Of a stretch of DNA of 64,000 nucleotides, positions 8,491 to 16,135 are shown piece by piece. The notes beneath the pieces are model-generated. The model was not told the origin of the DNA and ran no database searches. It saw nothing but the letters and a program-made list of their open reading frames with translations. Source of the stretch: Halomonas sp. GD1P12 (GTDB lineage: Bacteria > Pseudomonadota > Gammaproteobacteria > Pseudomonadales > Halomonadaceae); the NCBI RefSeq assembly GCF_025725645.1, contig NZ_CP107007.1, positions 248,001 to 312,000 on the forward strand. Reading direction: 5' to 3'. How positions within the stretch are numbered: the first letter of the stretch is position 1; every line of letters starts with the position of its first letter. The translations under genes and the position numbers were made by a program.

Positions 8491-9549
8491 ATGACCATTA
8501 AAAAGCGTATACGCATTGCCCAGGTCGCTCCAGTGATCTTTCCCTCGCCGCCCCCGGGCAGCGGCGGGACTGAACGCATTGTGGCGGACTTGACCGAGGC
8601 GCTCTTTAACCTTGGTTACGATGTCACATTAATAGGCCCAGCGGACTGCCACACCCCGGCGCGCCATCTGGCCACGGCGCCGAGCCTGTACGCCCTCGAG
8701 CGCCACCACGGCCAGGTACCGCCGGGGGTGCCCGGCGTACTCGAGGCGCGCGTATTGGAAACGCTGCGCGCGCACCTCGACGAGTTCGATGTGATTCACT
8801 GCCACGGCGAGTTCGCCCACGCCGCACTCTTGGGAGCTCGCCGCGCCGAAAGCGTGACCACCGTGCACTGGCGGGTCGACGAGCTCGACCGACAGCTTTT
8901 TTTCGAGGGCTTTCCGGACCTGCCGGTGGCGGCGATCTCCCACGCGCAGGCGCGCGCGATTCCAGCGGCGAACCTGGCCGGCGTCGTTCACCACGGGCTT
9001 AAAGCCGAGCGCTTCACGCTGGGGGCGGGCGATGGCGGGTATCTGGCCTTCATCGGCCGCATGACCGACCAGAAACGCCCGGACCGCGCCATCGCGGTGG
9101 CGCGCAAAACCGGCTATTCATTGAGGCTCGCTGGTGGCGTGGACGTAGGCAACCCAAACTGGTTCGATGCGCACGTGGCCCGTGAGCTCGACGACGCCAT
9201 CGTTCACGTGGGTACGGTCGACGACGTCCAAAAGCAGGCGCTTTTGGGCGGCGCCGCGGCGCTGTTATTTCCCATCGACTGGCCGGAGCCCTTTGGGCTG
9301 GTGATGATCGAGGCAATGGCCTGCGGCACCCCGGTCATCGCCTGGCGCAATGGGAGTGTGGAAGAGGTCATCGAGCACGGGGTGACCGGCTTTATCGTGG
9401 AGACGATCGAGGAGGCAGTGGCCGCGGTGGCGCGCTTGGCCGAGCTCGACCGGGCGCGCATCCGCGAGCGTTTTCTGGCGCGCTTCAGCGCCGAGCGCAT
9501 GGCGCGCGACTACGTCGCGCTCTATGAGAAACGTCTGAACCTTGGCTGA
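8491..9549 (+). CDS. Family 4 glycosyltransferase
   Basis: GT-B fold glycosyltransferase of 352 residues. The N-terminus has the acceptor-side loop PPPGSGGTERIVADL (about 16-30). The C-terminal half has the donor-binding FIGRMTDQKRPDRAI (about 188-202) and the retaining-GT4 motif PEPFGLVMIEAMACG (about 270). This family uses nucleotide-activated sugars in the cytoplasm. It diverges from the sucrose-phosphate synthase gene with 37 bp between start codons, which suggests joint control. It could extend or re-use the same glycoside, but the acceptor cannot be read from sequence. Confidence 0.87.
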   Translation: MTIKKRIRIAQVAPVIFPSPPPGSGGTERIVADLTEALFNLGYDVTLIGPADCHTPARHLATAPSLYALERHHGQVPPGVPGVLEARVLETLRAHLDEFDVIHCHGEFAHAALLGARRAESVTTVHWRVDELDRQLFFEGFPDLPVAAISHAQARAIPAANLAGVVHHGLKAERFTLGAGDGGYLAFIGRMTDQKRPDRAIAVARKTGYSLRLAGGVDVGNPNWFDAHVARELDDAIVHVGTVDDVQKQALLGGAAALLFPIDWPEPFGLVMIEAMACGTPVIAWRNGSVEEVIEHGVTGFIVETIEEAVAAVARLAELDRARIRERFLARFSAERMARDYVALYEKRLNLG

Positions 9550-9550
9550 T

Positions 9551-9574
9551 AAAACGCCCGGCCGGGGCCGGGCG
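9551..9574 (-). terminator. Rho-independent terminator of the coiled-coil membrane protein gene
   Basis: CGCCCGGCC and GGCCGGGCG form a GC hairpin. Read on the minus strand it is followed by TTTT, so it fits the end of the gene at 9581-10627 and faces the convergent GT4 gene. Confidence 0.7.
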
Positions 9575-9580
9575 ATAGGG

Positions 9581-10627
9581 TCAAACGCTGTGGCGGCGGG
9601 ACTGGGTGCGGCTACCCGCGACCCCTGCAAAGCTGCTGATCAAGGCAGCGATGGCCAGAGCGATGAAGGCGATCAGGGCCGAGCTGCGAAGGCTCTGGGT
9701 CGCCTGCTCGGCGCTTTCACGCAGTGACTGCTCGGCGCTTGCCAGCTCCTGTTGGGCCTGGTCGATGTAGCTTTCAAGGCGGTCGATCTGCTGTTCCAGC
9801 TCTCGAATGCCGGCATTTAGACGCGCCAGAGACTCGTCGACGAACTCTTCGGCCCTGGGCTCGGTCATGTCGGTGTTGTTGACCAGCGCGTTTACCAGCG
9901 CGTCGCGATCAACTTCCTGCTCGATGTTTTCAAGGCGCTCGCGCTGGGCATTCACCAGTTCATCGAGAATGGTTTCGTAGTTCGAGGGGTTGCTGGCCAA
10001 ACGCCGCACGGCGGTCTGAATATCGCTGACGGCGGCCTCGGCCTGGCCGCGCAGGTAATCGGGCTGCAGCGCCTGGGACTCGGTATCGCGCAGGATCTGG
10101 TTGACCTGGTTGCGCAGGCTCTGACTATTCAGGGGCGACTCGGTATCCGGATCGAAATCGAAGTTGTCGCTGAGCTGCTCGCCTAGCGAGGAGGCCGCAT
10201 TGCCAATGCCCTGGGCGACGCTGCCGGTGACCTGGCCCGTGCCCGAGAGAATCGAGCCCATGGCGCTGACGCCGCTGGAAGCCACCTGGCCGGCAGCGAA
10301 GCCGATCAGCATTAGCCAGACGAGCGTGGCAGTCGCCCAGCTCAGAAAGCCGTGTATGAAGCCGTTGCTGTTAGCAAGCCGGCCCGAGACGAAACCGCCC
10401 GCGGCGAAGCTTATGACCAGAAACACGGCGGAGGAGATACCAAAGGCGGTGCCCAGTCCATCGAAGGGGTCGTTTGACATGGGGTCGATCACGCTTGAGC
10501 CGATCGAGGTACCCAAAAACGACAATAAGGCGGAAATGGCCAAAACCGTGACGACCCCGGCAATGACGCTACCCCAGGAGACGCGATCGATATGTTCGCG
10601 TAGCGATCCAATAGTGGTGTCTGGCAT
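9581..10627 (-). CDS. Membrane protein with periplasmic coiled coil, unknown function
   Basis: Protein of 348 residues with no function I can assign. Three hydrophobic segments lie in the first 115 residues (about 18-42, 60-82 and 92-115) and one more at about 320-342, just before a basic C-terminus. The central region is acidic, rich in Gln, Asn and Glu, and includes a long heptad-like stretch at about 255-315 (IRELEQQIDRLESYIDQAQQ), which should form a coiled coil. The layout of membrane anchor, soluble helical domain and last membrane segment resembles YrzE/TIGR04086-like membrane proteins, but I cannot confirm this. It is a single gene; the 228-bp gap upstream of it holds no convincing gene. 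Confidence 0.75.
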   Translation of the reverse strand: MPDTTIGSLREHIDRVSWGSVIAGVVTVLAISALLSFLGTSIGSSVIDPMSNDPFDGLGTAFGISSAVFLVISFAAGGFVSGRLANSNGFIHGFLSWATATLVWLMLIGFAAGQVASSGVSAMGSILSGTGQVTGSVAQGIGNAASSLGEQLSDNFDFDPDTESPLNSQSLRNQVNQILRDTESQALQPDYLRGQAEAAVSDIQTAVRRLASNPSNYETILDELVNAQRERLENIEQEVDRDALVNALVNNTDMTEPRAEEFVDESLARLNAGIRELEQQIDRLESYIDQAQQELASAEQSLRESAEQATQSLRSSALIAFIALAIAALISSFAGVAGSRTQSRRHSV

Positions 10628-10856
10628 TGTCTACTCCCTTAATCGCGCCCTGGTCTGGCGCTTCTCTAGCCGTCCCGGGCCAAAAGGCGTAAGGCGGTCT
10701 GCCATGGAAAAAACCGGGGTTGTTGTTCGTCTTTTAAGGGACGTACCACACTTTCAAGATAGCCAAAAAAAGCGCTGACAAGCGCTTTTATTTGATCTCT
10801 ATTGACGTTTAGTGAACGCGCCGCCGGGCGTGTTGATCCCGTTCGCTTGGCCAGCG

Positions 10857-12029
10857 TCAAAGCTGGCTATCGGCCTTCAGGTACGTTCGGCTCAGCACCG
10901 TGAGCACTAGAGCGAGCACCAGACATAAAAGCCCCATCGCCAGGTACACCTCGCGCAGCGAATCGAGCAAGATCGATACCCCGGAGACCATTATCGGCGA
11001 GATGAACTGGCCGAAGAAGAAGGTCGCGGTGAAGCCACCAAATACCCGCGCACGCACCCGCTCCGGGGCGATGCGCATCAACCAGGTGGTGGTGTTGGGC
11101 ATGAAGAGCCCCAAACCCAGCCCGGACACCGCCGCGCCCACCATCGCCATGGCGTAGCCCCGGGCGGCGCCGGTAATGAACAGGCCCAGCGCGGCGATGA
11201 GAAAGCCCAGCACGTAGATCGTCATCACCGAGCAGCGTGCTTTCACCCGAGCGTAGCAAAAGCTCATCAAGCTCGCGGTCAGCGCCGCCATGGAGAGCGC
11301 CACGCCGATGGCCAGCCCGCTTTCGATACCCTGGCTTGCCAGCAGAAACGGCAGCTGGGCGGGAAACAGGTAGAACATCATCATGCTGATCATGCCGATC
11401 AGATAGGCAAGCCCGGTGCGCCAGAGATCAAGCCGTACCGCCGGCGCCTGAGACGCGGCGTTGTCGCTTGTCGTCCGGTGCGGCTCGCGCAGCACCATCA
11501 GCGCGTAGGGCAGCAGCAGCACGCCGGTGAGATACAAAAGAAACGGCCCCCGCCAGCTCCAGTCGGACAACAGCCCGCCCAGGTTGATGAAAATCACTCC
11601 GCCCAGCGCCATGGCGCTGCTTTGAAGCCCCAGAAAGCGCACCCGCTCAGCGCCGCTGAAGTAATCGCCCACCAGCGTCGTGCTGATGCTCAGGATACCC
11701 GCCACCGCCACGCCCATCAGCGCTCTTGAGGCCAGCAGAAGATTCACGCTATCGATCAAAAAGCCCGAGGCGCCGGCCAGCCCGTAGATCGAGAGCATCA
11801 GTATGAGCAGCGGCTTGCGCCCGAAGCGGTCGGCCAGATAGCCCATCAGCGGGCTGAACAGCGTGATCATCAGTGCCGGCAGCGTCAAAATCAGCTGAAT
11901 CAGTACCTGGGGGGCGTCCGCGTAAAAGCGGCCGATGCCGGGTAGCGCCGGCGAGATGATCGCGCCGGACATTACGGTCATGGTGCTGGCGAACAGGAGT
12001 ACCGCCTTGGTGTGGGTCGCGTGGTGAAT
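10857..12029 (-). CDS. MFS transporter (probable ATT start)
   Basis: Major facilitator superfamily exporter with about 12 membrane helices. Loop 2-3 has the family motif GYLADRFGRKPLL. The first ATG (11981) starts inside the first helix. The frame stays open upstream to a TAG near 12060, and its 16 extra codons complete a normal N-terminus (IHHATHTKAVLLFAST). There is no ATG, GTG or TTG in that extension, but an ATT at 12029 lies 7 nt after GGAG, so I annotate ATT as start, as in infC. If this is wrong, the protein begins at 11981 (374 residues). Substrate unknown; similar proteins export drugs or sugars. Confidence 0.8.
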   Translation of the reverse strand: MHHATHTKAVLLFASTMTVMSGAIISPALPGIGRFYADAPQVLIQLILTLPALMITLFSPLMGYLADRFGRKPLLILMLSIYGLAGASGFLIDSVNLLLASRALMGVAVAGILSISTTLVGDYFSGAERVRFLGLQSSAMALGGVIFINLGGLLSDWSWRGPFLLYLTGVLLLPYALMVLREPHRTTSDNAASQAPAVRLDLWRTGLAYLIGMISMMMFYLFPAQLPFLLASQGIESGLAIGVALSMAALTASLMSFCYARVKARCSVMTIYVLGFLIAALGLFITGAARGYAMAMVGAAVSGLGLGLFMPNTTTWLMRIAPERVRARVFGGFTATFFFGQFISPIMVSGVSILLDSLREVYLAMGLLCLVLALVLTVLSRTYLKADSQL

Positions 12030-12110
12030 GATGGCTCTCCGGTTTTGATCGATAGCGATCGGCTAGAGTAGCACATCTGTTAGCAGGCTATTTTTACAGC
12101 GTGGCTCTTT

Positions 12111-12176
12111 CAAAACGTCGCATCGTTCAAAATCTTGCATCGTCCAAAGCCTCGCATCGTTCAAAACGTCGCTCCG
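12111..12176. repeat. 17-bp tandem repeat, about 3.9 copies
   Basis: Four successive units begin at 12111, 12128, 12145 and 12162. The consensus is CAAAACGTCGCATCGTT; copies 2 and 3 differ at a few positions and the last is cut at 15 nt. The last copy contains the stop codon of the LysE-like remnant on the minus strand. The array lies upstream of the MFS gene and could have grown by slippage at that stop. Confidence 0.85.
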
Positions 12177-12289
12177 AAGATCAGCTGAAGGGCGACCGTG
12201 ATCATCATCAGCGCGACCCCCACATCGATCAGCCGCCATACGACGGGGCGGGTGAGCCAGGGCGGCGAGCTCTCAAGCGCGCTGACAGG
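12161..12289 (-). pseudogene. C-terminal remnant of a LysE/ArgO-family exporter
   Basis: On the minus strand the last 40 or so codons before the TGA at 12161 read like the end of a LysE/ArgO amino-acid exporter: a short loop (LTRPVVWRLID), then one hydrophobic helix (VGVALMMITVALQLIFG). Nothing upstream resembles the other five helices, and the similarity stops where the 35-bp direct repeat begins. This is best read as a gene lost except for its 3' end. The family call rests on about 40 residues and is tentative. Confidence 0.5.
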
Positions 12290-12324
12290 GCATCTAGCGC
12301 GTGAGGCGCCGGTGTGGCTGGCCG
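12290..12324. repeat. 35-bp direct repeat, copy 1
   Basis: Matches 13956-13990 in 33 of 35 positions (A/G at position 7, T/C at position 24). The repeat contains GGCGCC and ends in TGGCTGGCCG. The two copies bound a segment of about 1.63 kb. Confidence 0.9.
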
Positions 12325-12367
12325 GCTGAGTTCGCGCTTTAATGATCACTTTTACCCAGCACAGATG

Positions 12368-12556
12368 ATCACCCGCGTCCTCAAGGAAAATACCGCTCTC
12401 GTCGAGCGCACTCACTCTGCGGTCCAGCAGGTGGTGGAACATGGCCAAGCCAATCGGGCGAGCGTTAGCGAGATCGAGTCGTTGGTCAACGAGATCCTCC
12501 AGGGCGCTCAGAACGTGTCTACCTCGGTTGAGCGGCTGGCGTTGCGATCGGCGTAG
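12368..12556 (+). CDS. Short helical ORF of unknown function
   Basis: An ATG-started frame of 62 codons ending at 12556. The product is strongly helical with regular hydrophobic spacing (TALVERTHSAVQQVVEHG, then EIESLVNEILQGAQ), a little like the distal part of a chemotaxis-receptor helix. There is no clear ribosome-binding site and no domain I can name. It lies just inside direct-repeat copy 1 and ends before a strong terminator. It may be a gene fragment or a real small gene. Confidence 0.35.
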   Translation: MTRVLKENTALVERTHSAVQQVVEHGQANRASVSEIESLVNEILQGAQNVSTSVERLALRSA

Positions 12557-12592
12557 AGTAGAGCGGTCGGCCGTTTCGGCCTATCAGAAACG

Positions 12593-12618
12593 AAAAACCC
12601 CGCCGGCGGCGGGGTTTT
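12593..12618. terminator. Bidirectional terminator
   Basis: CCCCGCC/GGCGGGG hairpin with AAAAA on the left and TTTT on the right. It ends the lipoprotein gene (minus) and anything transcribed from the left. Confidence 0.8.
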
Positions 12619-12642
12619 GTTCTAGCGGTTGGTCGGGTGTGT

Positions 12643-13731
12643 TTACAGGCGTTTGACGATTTCGTTGTACTTATTACGCTCAACATCCGGTTCGTAGTCG
12701 CGCAGTGAATCGGGTAGAGCGAGTGCATCGGCCTCGTCATAGCCAACGAACCTGAAGCCTGCGGTTTCGTTCAACACCACCGTATTGTGTTCGCCAATAT
12801 TTCCAAACAGACTCACATAGTTACGAAAGTTAGCGTGGGTGCCAGCCAAACACGGTGCGCCACGCTGTTCAAACCTGCCAACGGAAACCGGTTCCGGATA
12901 CAGGGCTCTGAGATTATCCCGATCATGTCGATCCACTGCCGGATAATGGGCGCCCATTCCCTGATTGTAGCGACTAATGAATTGGACATAGTGTGAAAAT
13001 GCATCGGGCCGCCGCTGCGCCTCTTCCCAATCTTTGGGAGCCCAACGGTGTCGCTCATACAGAGGGTAAGCCCACCAGGTTTCCAGTGTCTTATCGCTAT
13101 CAACCCAAGTGCTCGCTATGTCACGAAACGTGTACTTGACGATAACGTAGCGTGCATCATGAGGAAGTCGAGCTCCGATGTTGGCATGACGTTTTCTTTC
13201 GGTACGGCCCTGGTTCTCAGTTTGAAGTGAGGTCAGCTGAAACTCCACCGGCGTCAGCTCACCATTCGTATTGAGCGTAAAGTGCTCAATATCCGCCCAG
13301 CCTTCTGGATTCATGGCCACCCTAGGTCCGCGTTCACCGCGCTGACGATCAGCAGGCGCCAAGAGCTGACCGCTTCGCTCAAGTCGAAACATCAATCCGC
13401 TTCTATTAATGATCGGCTGTGTCAGAACTCGATTGCTTTGAAGAGCCCCCTCTTCATCCGTGAGCACCCCGCGGTAAAAGTAGTCACCGCTTCGACCGCC
13501 TCGACGCGTGATCTCATCGTTGTCGGGTAGATTCAACCCGCCGGAATACAGATCGAAGGTGTGATCGCTTCGAGCGGCATCTCCCTCATTTCGGGCACTG
13601 TACGGTTGATCCTTGATCGTGCAGCTCATCACGTAAGGACGATCGCTCAAGTCTTCACCACACCCAGAAAGTCCGATTGCCAAACCCATGGCCAGTGCCA
13701 GCGTTTTGATTTTGGTACCCGTAGAAGTCAT
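12643..13731 (-). CDS. Orphan lipoprotein, unknown function
   Basis: Predicted lipoprotein of 362 residues. I start it at the ATG at 13731, which gives a clean lipoprotein signal (KIKTLALAMGLAIGL followed by the lipobox LSGC); the open frame runs 20 codons further up without adding a sensible N-terminus. The mature part is polar, rich in Arg, Asp and Tyr, without membrane segments or a motif I recognise; two more cysteines occur (MSCT near the start, GAPCLAG near residue 305). Base composition is visibly less GC-rich than in neighbouring genes. It sits alone between two direct-repeat copies and between two terminators, which suggests acquisition as a cassette. Confidence 0.75.
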   Translation of the reverse strand: MTSTGTKIKTLALAMGLAIGLSGCGEDLSDRPYVMSCTIKDQPYSARNEGDAARSDHTFDLYSGGLNLPDNDEITRRGGRSGDYFYRGVLTDEEGALQSNRVLTQPIINRSGLMFRLERSGQLLAPADRQRGERGPRVAMNPEGWADIEHFTLNTNGELTPVEFQLTSLQTENQGRTERKRHANIGARLPHDARYVIVKYTFRDIASTWVDSDKTLETWWAYPLYERHRWAPKDWEEAQRRPDAFSHYVQFISRYNQGMGAHYPAVDRHDRDNLRALYPEPVSVGRFEQRGAPCLAGTHANFRNYVSLFGNIGEHNTVVLNETAGFRFVGYDEADALALPDSLRDYEPDVERNKYNEIVKRL

Positions 13732-13789
13732 TTTCTTATCCCGTCCAGCTATTGATTTGTAGCCAGTATGCCCCACCCGTGAAAAGGCC

Positions 13790-13821
13790 AAAAAAAACGC
13801 GCAGCCGAGACTGGATGCGCG
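13790..13821 (-). terminator. Minus-strand terminator
   Basis: CGCGCA and TGCGCG (13798-13803, 13816-13821) pair around a 12-nt loop and are followed on the minus strand by eight T. It ends a transcript coming from the right, that is, the small frame at 13843-13959, not the lipoprotein gene, which starts further left. Confidence 0.65.
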
Positions 13822-13842
13822 TCGTCATTGCTTCTTCTCTTC

Positions 13843-13959
13843 TTAAAATAGGGGCTTAGCGTCCCTAAATATTCTTATATTTTGCCCTGTGCGTTTTTTT
13901 CGATCAACCTCTTCGCAGCTGTAGTAGCCCCGGTTAATCGTCAGGTTCGTGTAAAGCAT
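13843..13959 (-). pseudogene. Small ORF or 3' gene remnant of unknown family
   Basis: A 38-codon frame whose ATG lies inside direct-repeat copy 2 (13956-13990). The product is basic and polar (for example CEEVDRKKRTGQNIRIF), with AT-rich codons unlike its neighbours. A good minus-strand terminator follows 20 nt after its stop. A terminator behind such a short frame suggests that this is the surviving 3' end of a larger gene cut at the repeat. No family is recognised. Confidence 0.35.
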
Positions 13960-13990
13960 CTGGCGCGTGAGGCGCCGGCGTGGCTGGCCG
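13956..13990. repeat. 35-bp direct repeat, copy 2
   Basis: Same orientation as copy 1 (12290-12324), with two mismatches. It marks the right border of the low-GC segment and lies 90 bp before the Bcr/CflA gene. Confidence 0.9.
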
Positions 13991-14080
13991 TTTGATCCCG
14001 CCGCGACTGGCCGCGGGCAGCGCAAAAATCTATCATAACGTTACTTCAACCCCCTCTGACGCTAATGCCTGCGAGTTCCC

Positions 14081-15280
14081 ATGCCCCAAACCAGAACGCC
14101 TTTCATCGTGGTGCTGTGCCTTGCCATGACCATCATGCTGGGCCCCTTTTCCATGGACACCTATCTGCCGGCGTTTCCGGAAATTGGTGAGTCGCTCGGC
14201 ATTTCGCAGCAGGCGGTGTCGCTGAGCGTTTCGGTGTACGTGTTCATGATGGCGGTGGGGCAACTGATCGGTGGGGCGCTGTCGGACCGCTTCGGGCGCC
14301 AGCGCGTGCTGATGGGCGGGCTTGCGATCTTTATCGTTGCAAGTATCGCCATCGGCATGGCGGAATCGCTGGAGGTACTGCTGGGCGGGCGCGCGGTGCA
14401 GGCGTTCGGTGCCGGCTGGACGCTGGTGTCGGTGCCGGCGCTGGTGCGTGACCGGGTGGCCGGGCGCGACGCCGCCAAACTGTTCTCGATGATGGGCTTC
14501 ATCATCGTGCTGGCCCCCGGCATCGCGCCGAGCGTGGGCAGCGCAATCCTGGCGCTCGGCTCCTGGCACTACATCTTCTTCGCGCTGGCACTTTATGCAC
14601 TGGCGCTGGTGCCGCTGTTGATCAAGGTGCTGTTCACCGGCAGCGGCAAGGTCTCGCGCGTGAAAGGGGCCGAAATGAGCCTGCTGGCGCGTTACAAACT
14701 GGTGCTCTCGACCAAACCGGCGCTGCCGTTCATCGCCTGGCAGGCGGGGTCGTTCTCGGTCATGATGATGTTCATTACCTACGCCTCGTTCATCTACCAG
14801 GGGCACTTCGAACAGGACGCCTCGACGTTTTCGCTGCTGTTCGCCGCCAACATCGTCGCCATGTTCGTGTTCAACGTGCTCAACCGGGTGCTGCTGTCGC
14901 GCCTGCCTTCGCTGCGTATTCTGCAGCTGGCCACCGCCTGCCAGGCGGTGGGCATGGTGCTGCTACTGGCCGCGACGTTTCTCCAGGCGCCGCTTTATCT
15001 CTTCGTCCCGGCGATGATGCTGACCATCGGCGCGGTGGGCGCGATCTCGCCCAACATCCAGGCCTGTTTTCTCGAGTTCTTTCCCACCAGCGGCGGCACC
15101 GCCGCCGCGCTTTTGGGCGCGGCCCAGTTCGGCATTGCCGGTATTTTGAGCGGGCTTTCGACGGTGCTGCCTCACACTCTGGGGGCGGTGGTACTCGCCA
15201 TGGCCGCCTGCGGCGCGGTGGCCTACGCAATGCTTACGCGCTCGCTGGTCAGAGGGCGCGCGGCGGTCGAGGCGGGTTGA
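14081..15280 (+). CDS. Bcr/CflA-family multidrug MFS exporter
   Basis: Twelve-helix MFS drug exporter of 399 residues. The N-terminus (MDTYLPAFPEI) is the hallmark of the Bcr/CflA (DHA1) group, and the loop 2-3 motif GALSDRFGRQRVL follows at about residue 68. A GPAVQ-like helix 5 signature appears as APGIAPSVGSAIL. Related proteins export bicyclomycin, chloramphenicol or cysteine with proton exchange; the substrate here is not readable. It is a single gene just outside the repeat-bounded island and converges with the malonate operon across a bidirectional terminator. Confidence 0.9.
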   Translation: MPQTRTPFIVVLCLAMTIMLGPFSMDTYLPAFPEIGESLGISQQAVSLSVSVYVFMMAVGQLIGGALSDRFGRQRVLMGGLAIFIVASIAIGMAESLEVLLGGRAVQAFGAGWTLVSVPALVRDRVAGRDAAKLFSMMGFIIVLAPGIAPSVGSAILALGSWHYIFFALALYALALVPLLIKVLFTGSGKVSRVKGAEMSLLARYKLVLSTKPALPFIAWQAGSFSVMMMFITYASFIYQGHFEQDASTFSLLFAANIVAMFVFNVLNRVLLSRLPSLRILQLATACQAVGMVLLLAATFLQAPLYLFVPAMMLTIGAVGAISPNIQACFLEFFPTSGGTAAALLGAAQFGIAGILSGLSTVLPHTLGAVVLAMAACGAVAYAMLTRSLVRGRAAVEAG

Positions 15281-15303
15281 GCAACCGGCCCCATGACCGC
15301 GAT

Positions 15304-15337
15304 AAAAAAAGCGCCGTGGCGATCGCCACGGCGCTTT
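15304..15337. terminator. Bidirectional terminator between MFS gene and malonate operon
   Basis: AAAAAAAGCGCCGTGGCG and GCCACGGCGCTTT form a long GC stem with A and T tracts on either side, placed between two convergent genes. Confidence 0.88.
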
Positions 15338-15361
15338 GCCTTGCAGCCGTTGCCGGCTGGA

Positions 15362-16123
15362 TCAGAACAGCGCCCGTACGCAGAAGTACAGAAGCGACGG
15401 GGCGAGCAGGGCACCTAGGCCGGTGTAGAAGGTCGCGGTCATCGCCCCGTACGGCACGAGCTTCGGGTCGGTGGCGGCCAAGCCTGCCGCCACGCCGCTG
15501 GTGGTGCCCATCAGCCCGCCGAAGATCATCGCCGAGCGCGGGTTATCAAGGCCGATATGGCGCGCGGCGATGGGCGTGAGCACCATCACCAGAATCGACT
15601 TGAATAGGCCGGCGGCAATCGAGAGCGCGATGACTTCCGACGAGGCGCCGATGGAGGCGCCGGCGATCGGGCCGACGATGTAGGTCACCGTGCCGGCGCC
15701 GATGGTGGTGAGGTTGGCCGGGTCGCGGTAGCCAAAGGCGTAGGCGATGGCCACACCGGCGATGAACGACACGACCACACCGAGAAAGAGCGCGAGCACG
15801 CCGCTGATGCCGGCCTGGCGAATCTCCTGAAAGCGCACGCCGTAGGCGGTGGCGATGATCGCCAGATCGCGCAGCATGCCGCCGCCCATCAGGCCCAGCC
15901 CGGCGAACAGGCTGATATCCGCCAGGCCCTTGCTGCCGCCGGTGTAAACGCCGCCGACGTAGGCGAGCGCCAGGCCCACCATGATAGCGATGGCGGAGCC
16001 GTGAACCCGGCCTTTGGTCAGCTTGTCGCTCACCAGGTACGACACGTACATGGCCGCGCCTACCAGGGCGAAGGCGGCGATCAGGTGCTGCTTTTCGAGC
16101 TGTGTGAGGAGTGAATCGAGCAT
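15362..16123 (-). CDS. madM: Malonate transporter subunit MadM
   Basis: Membrane subunit of the MadLM malonate/sodium symporter, 253 residues with about eight to nine hydrophobic segments. The sequence shows the family pattern: HGSAIAIMVGLALAYVGG near residue 42 and the Gly-rich stretches TIGAGTVTYIVGPIAGASIG and MIFGGLMGTTSGVAAGLAAT. It follows madL with a 12-bp gap and is the last gene of the four-gene malonate operon. It needs MadL to form the transporter. Malonate carried in would be used by the synthetase encoded upstream. Confidence 0.93.
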   Translation of the reverse strand: MLDSLLTQLEKQHLIAAFALVGAAMYVSYLVSDKLTKGRVHGSAIAIMVGLALAYVGGVYTGGSKGLADISLFAGLGLMGGGMLRDLAIIATAYGVRFQEIRQAGISGVLALFLGVVVSFIAGVAIAYAFGYRDPANLTTIGAGTVTYIVGPIAGASIGASSEVIALSIAAGLFKSILVMVLTPIAARHIGLDNPRSAMIFGGLMGTTSGVAAGLAATDPKLVPYGAMTATFYTGLGALLAPSLLYFCVRALF

Positions 16124-16135
16124 GAGGGCAGCTCC

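Noticed and set aside
10666-10860. Short minus-strand frame (64 codons) between the coiled-coil membrane protein and the MFS gene
   Set aside because: No ribosome-binding site, no family resemblance, and it overlaps the likely promoter region of the gene at 9581-10627.
12101-12304. Plus-strand frame through the 17-bp repeats as a small gene
   Set aside because: The repeat unit is not a multiple of three, so the frame is accidental and the product has no pattern.
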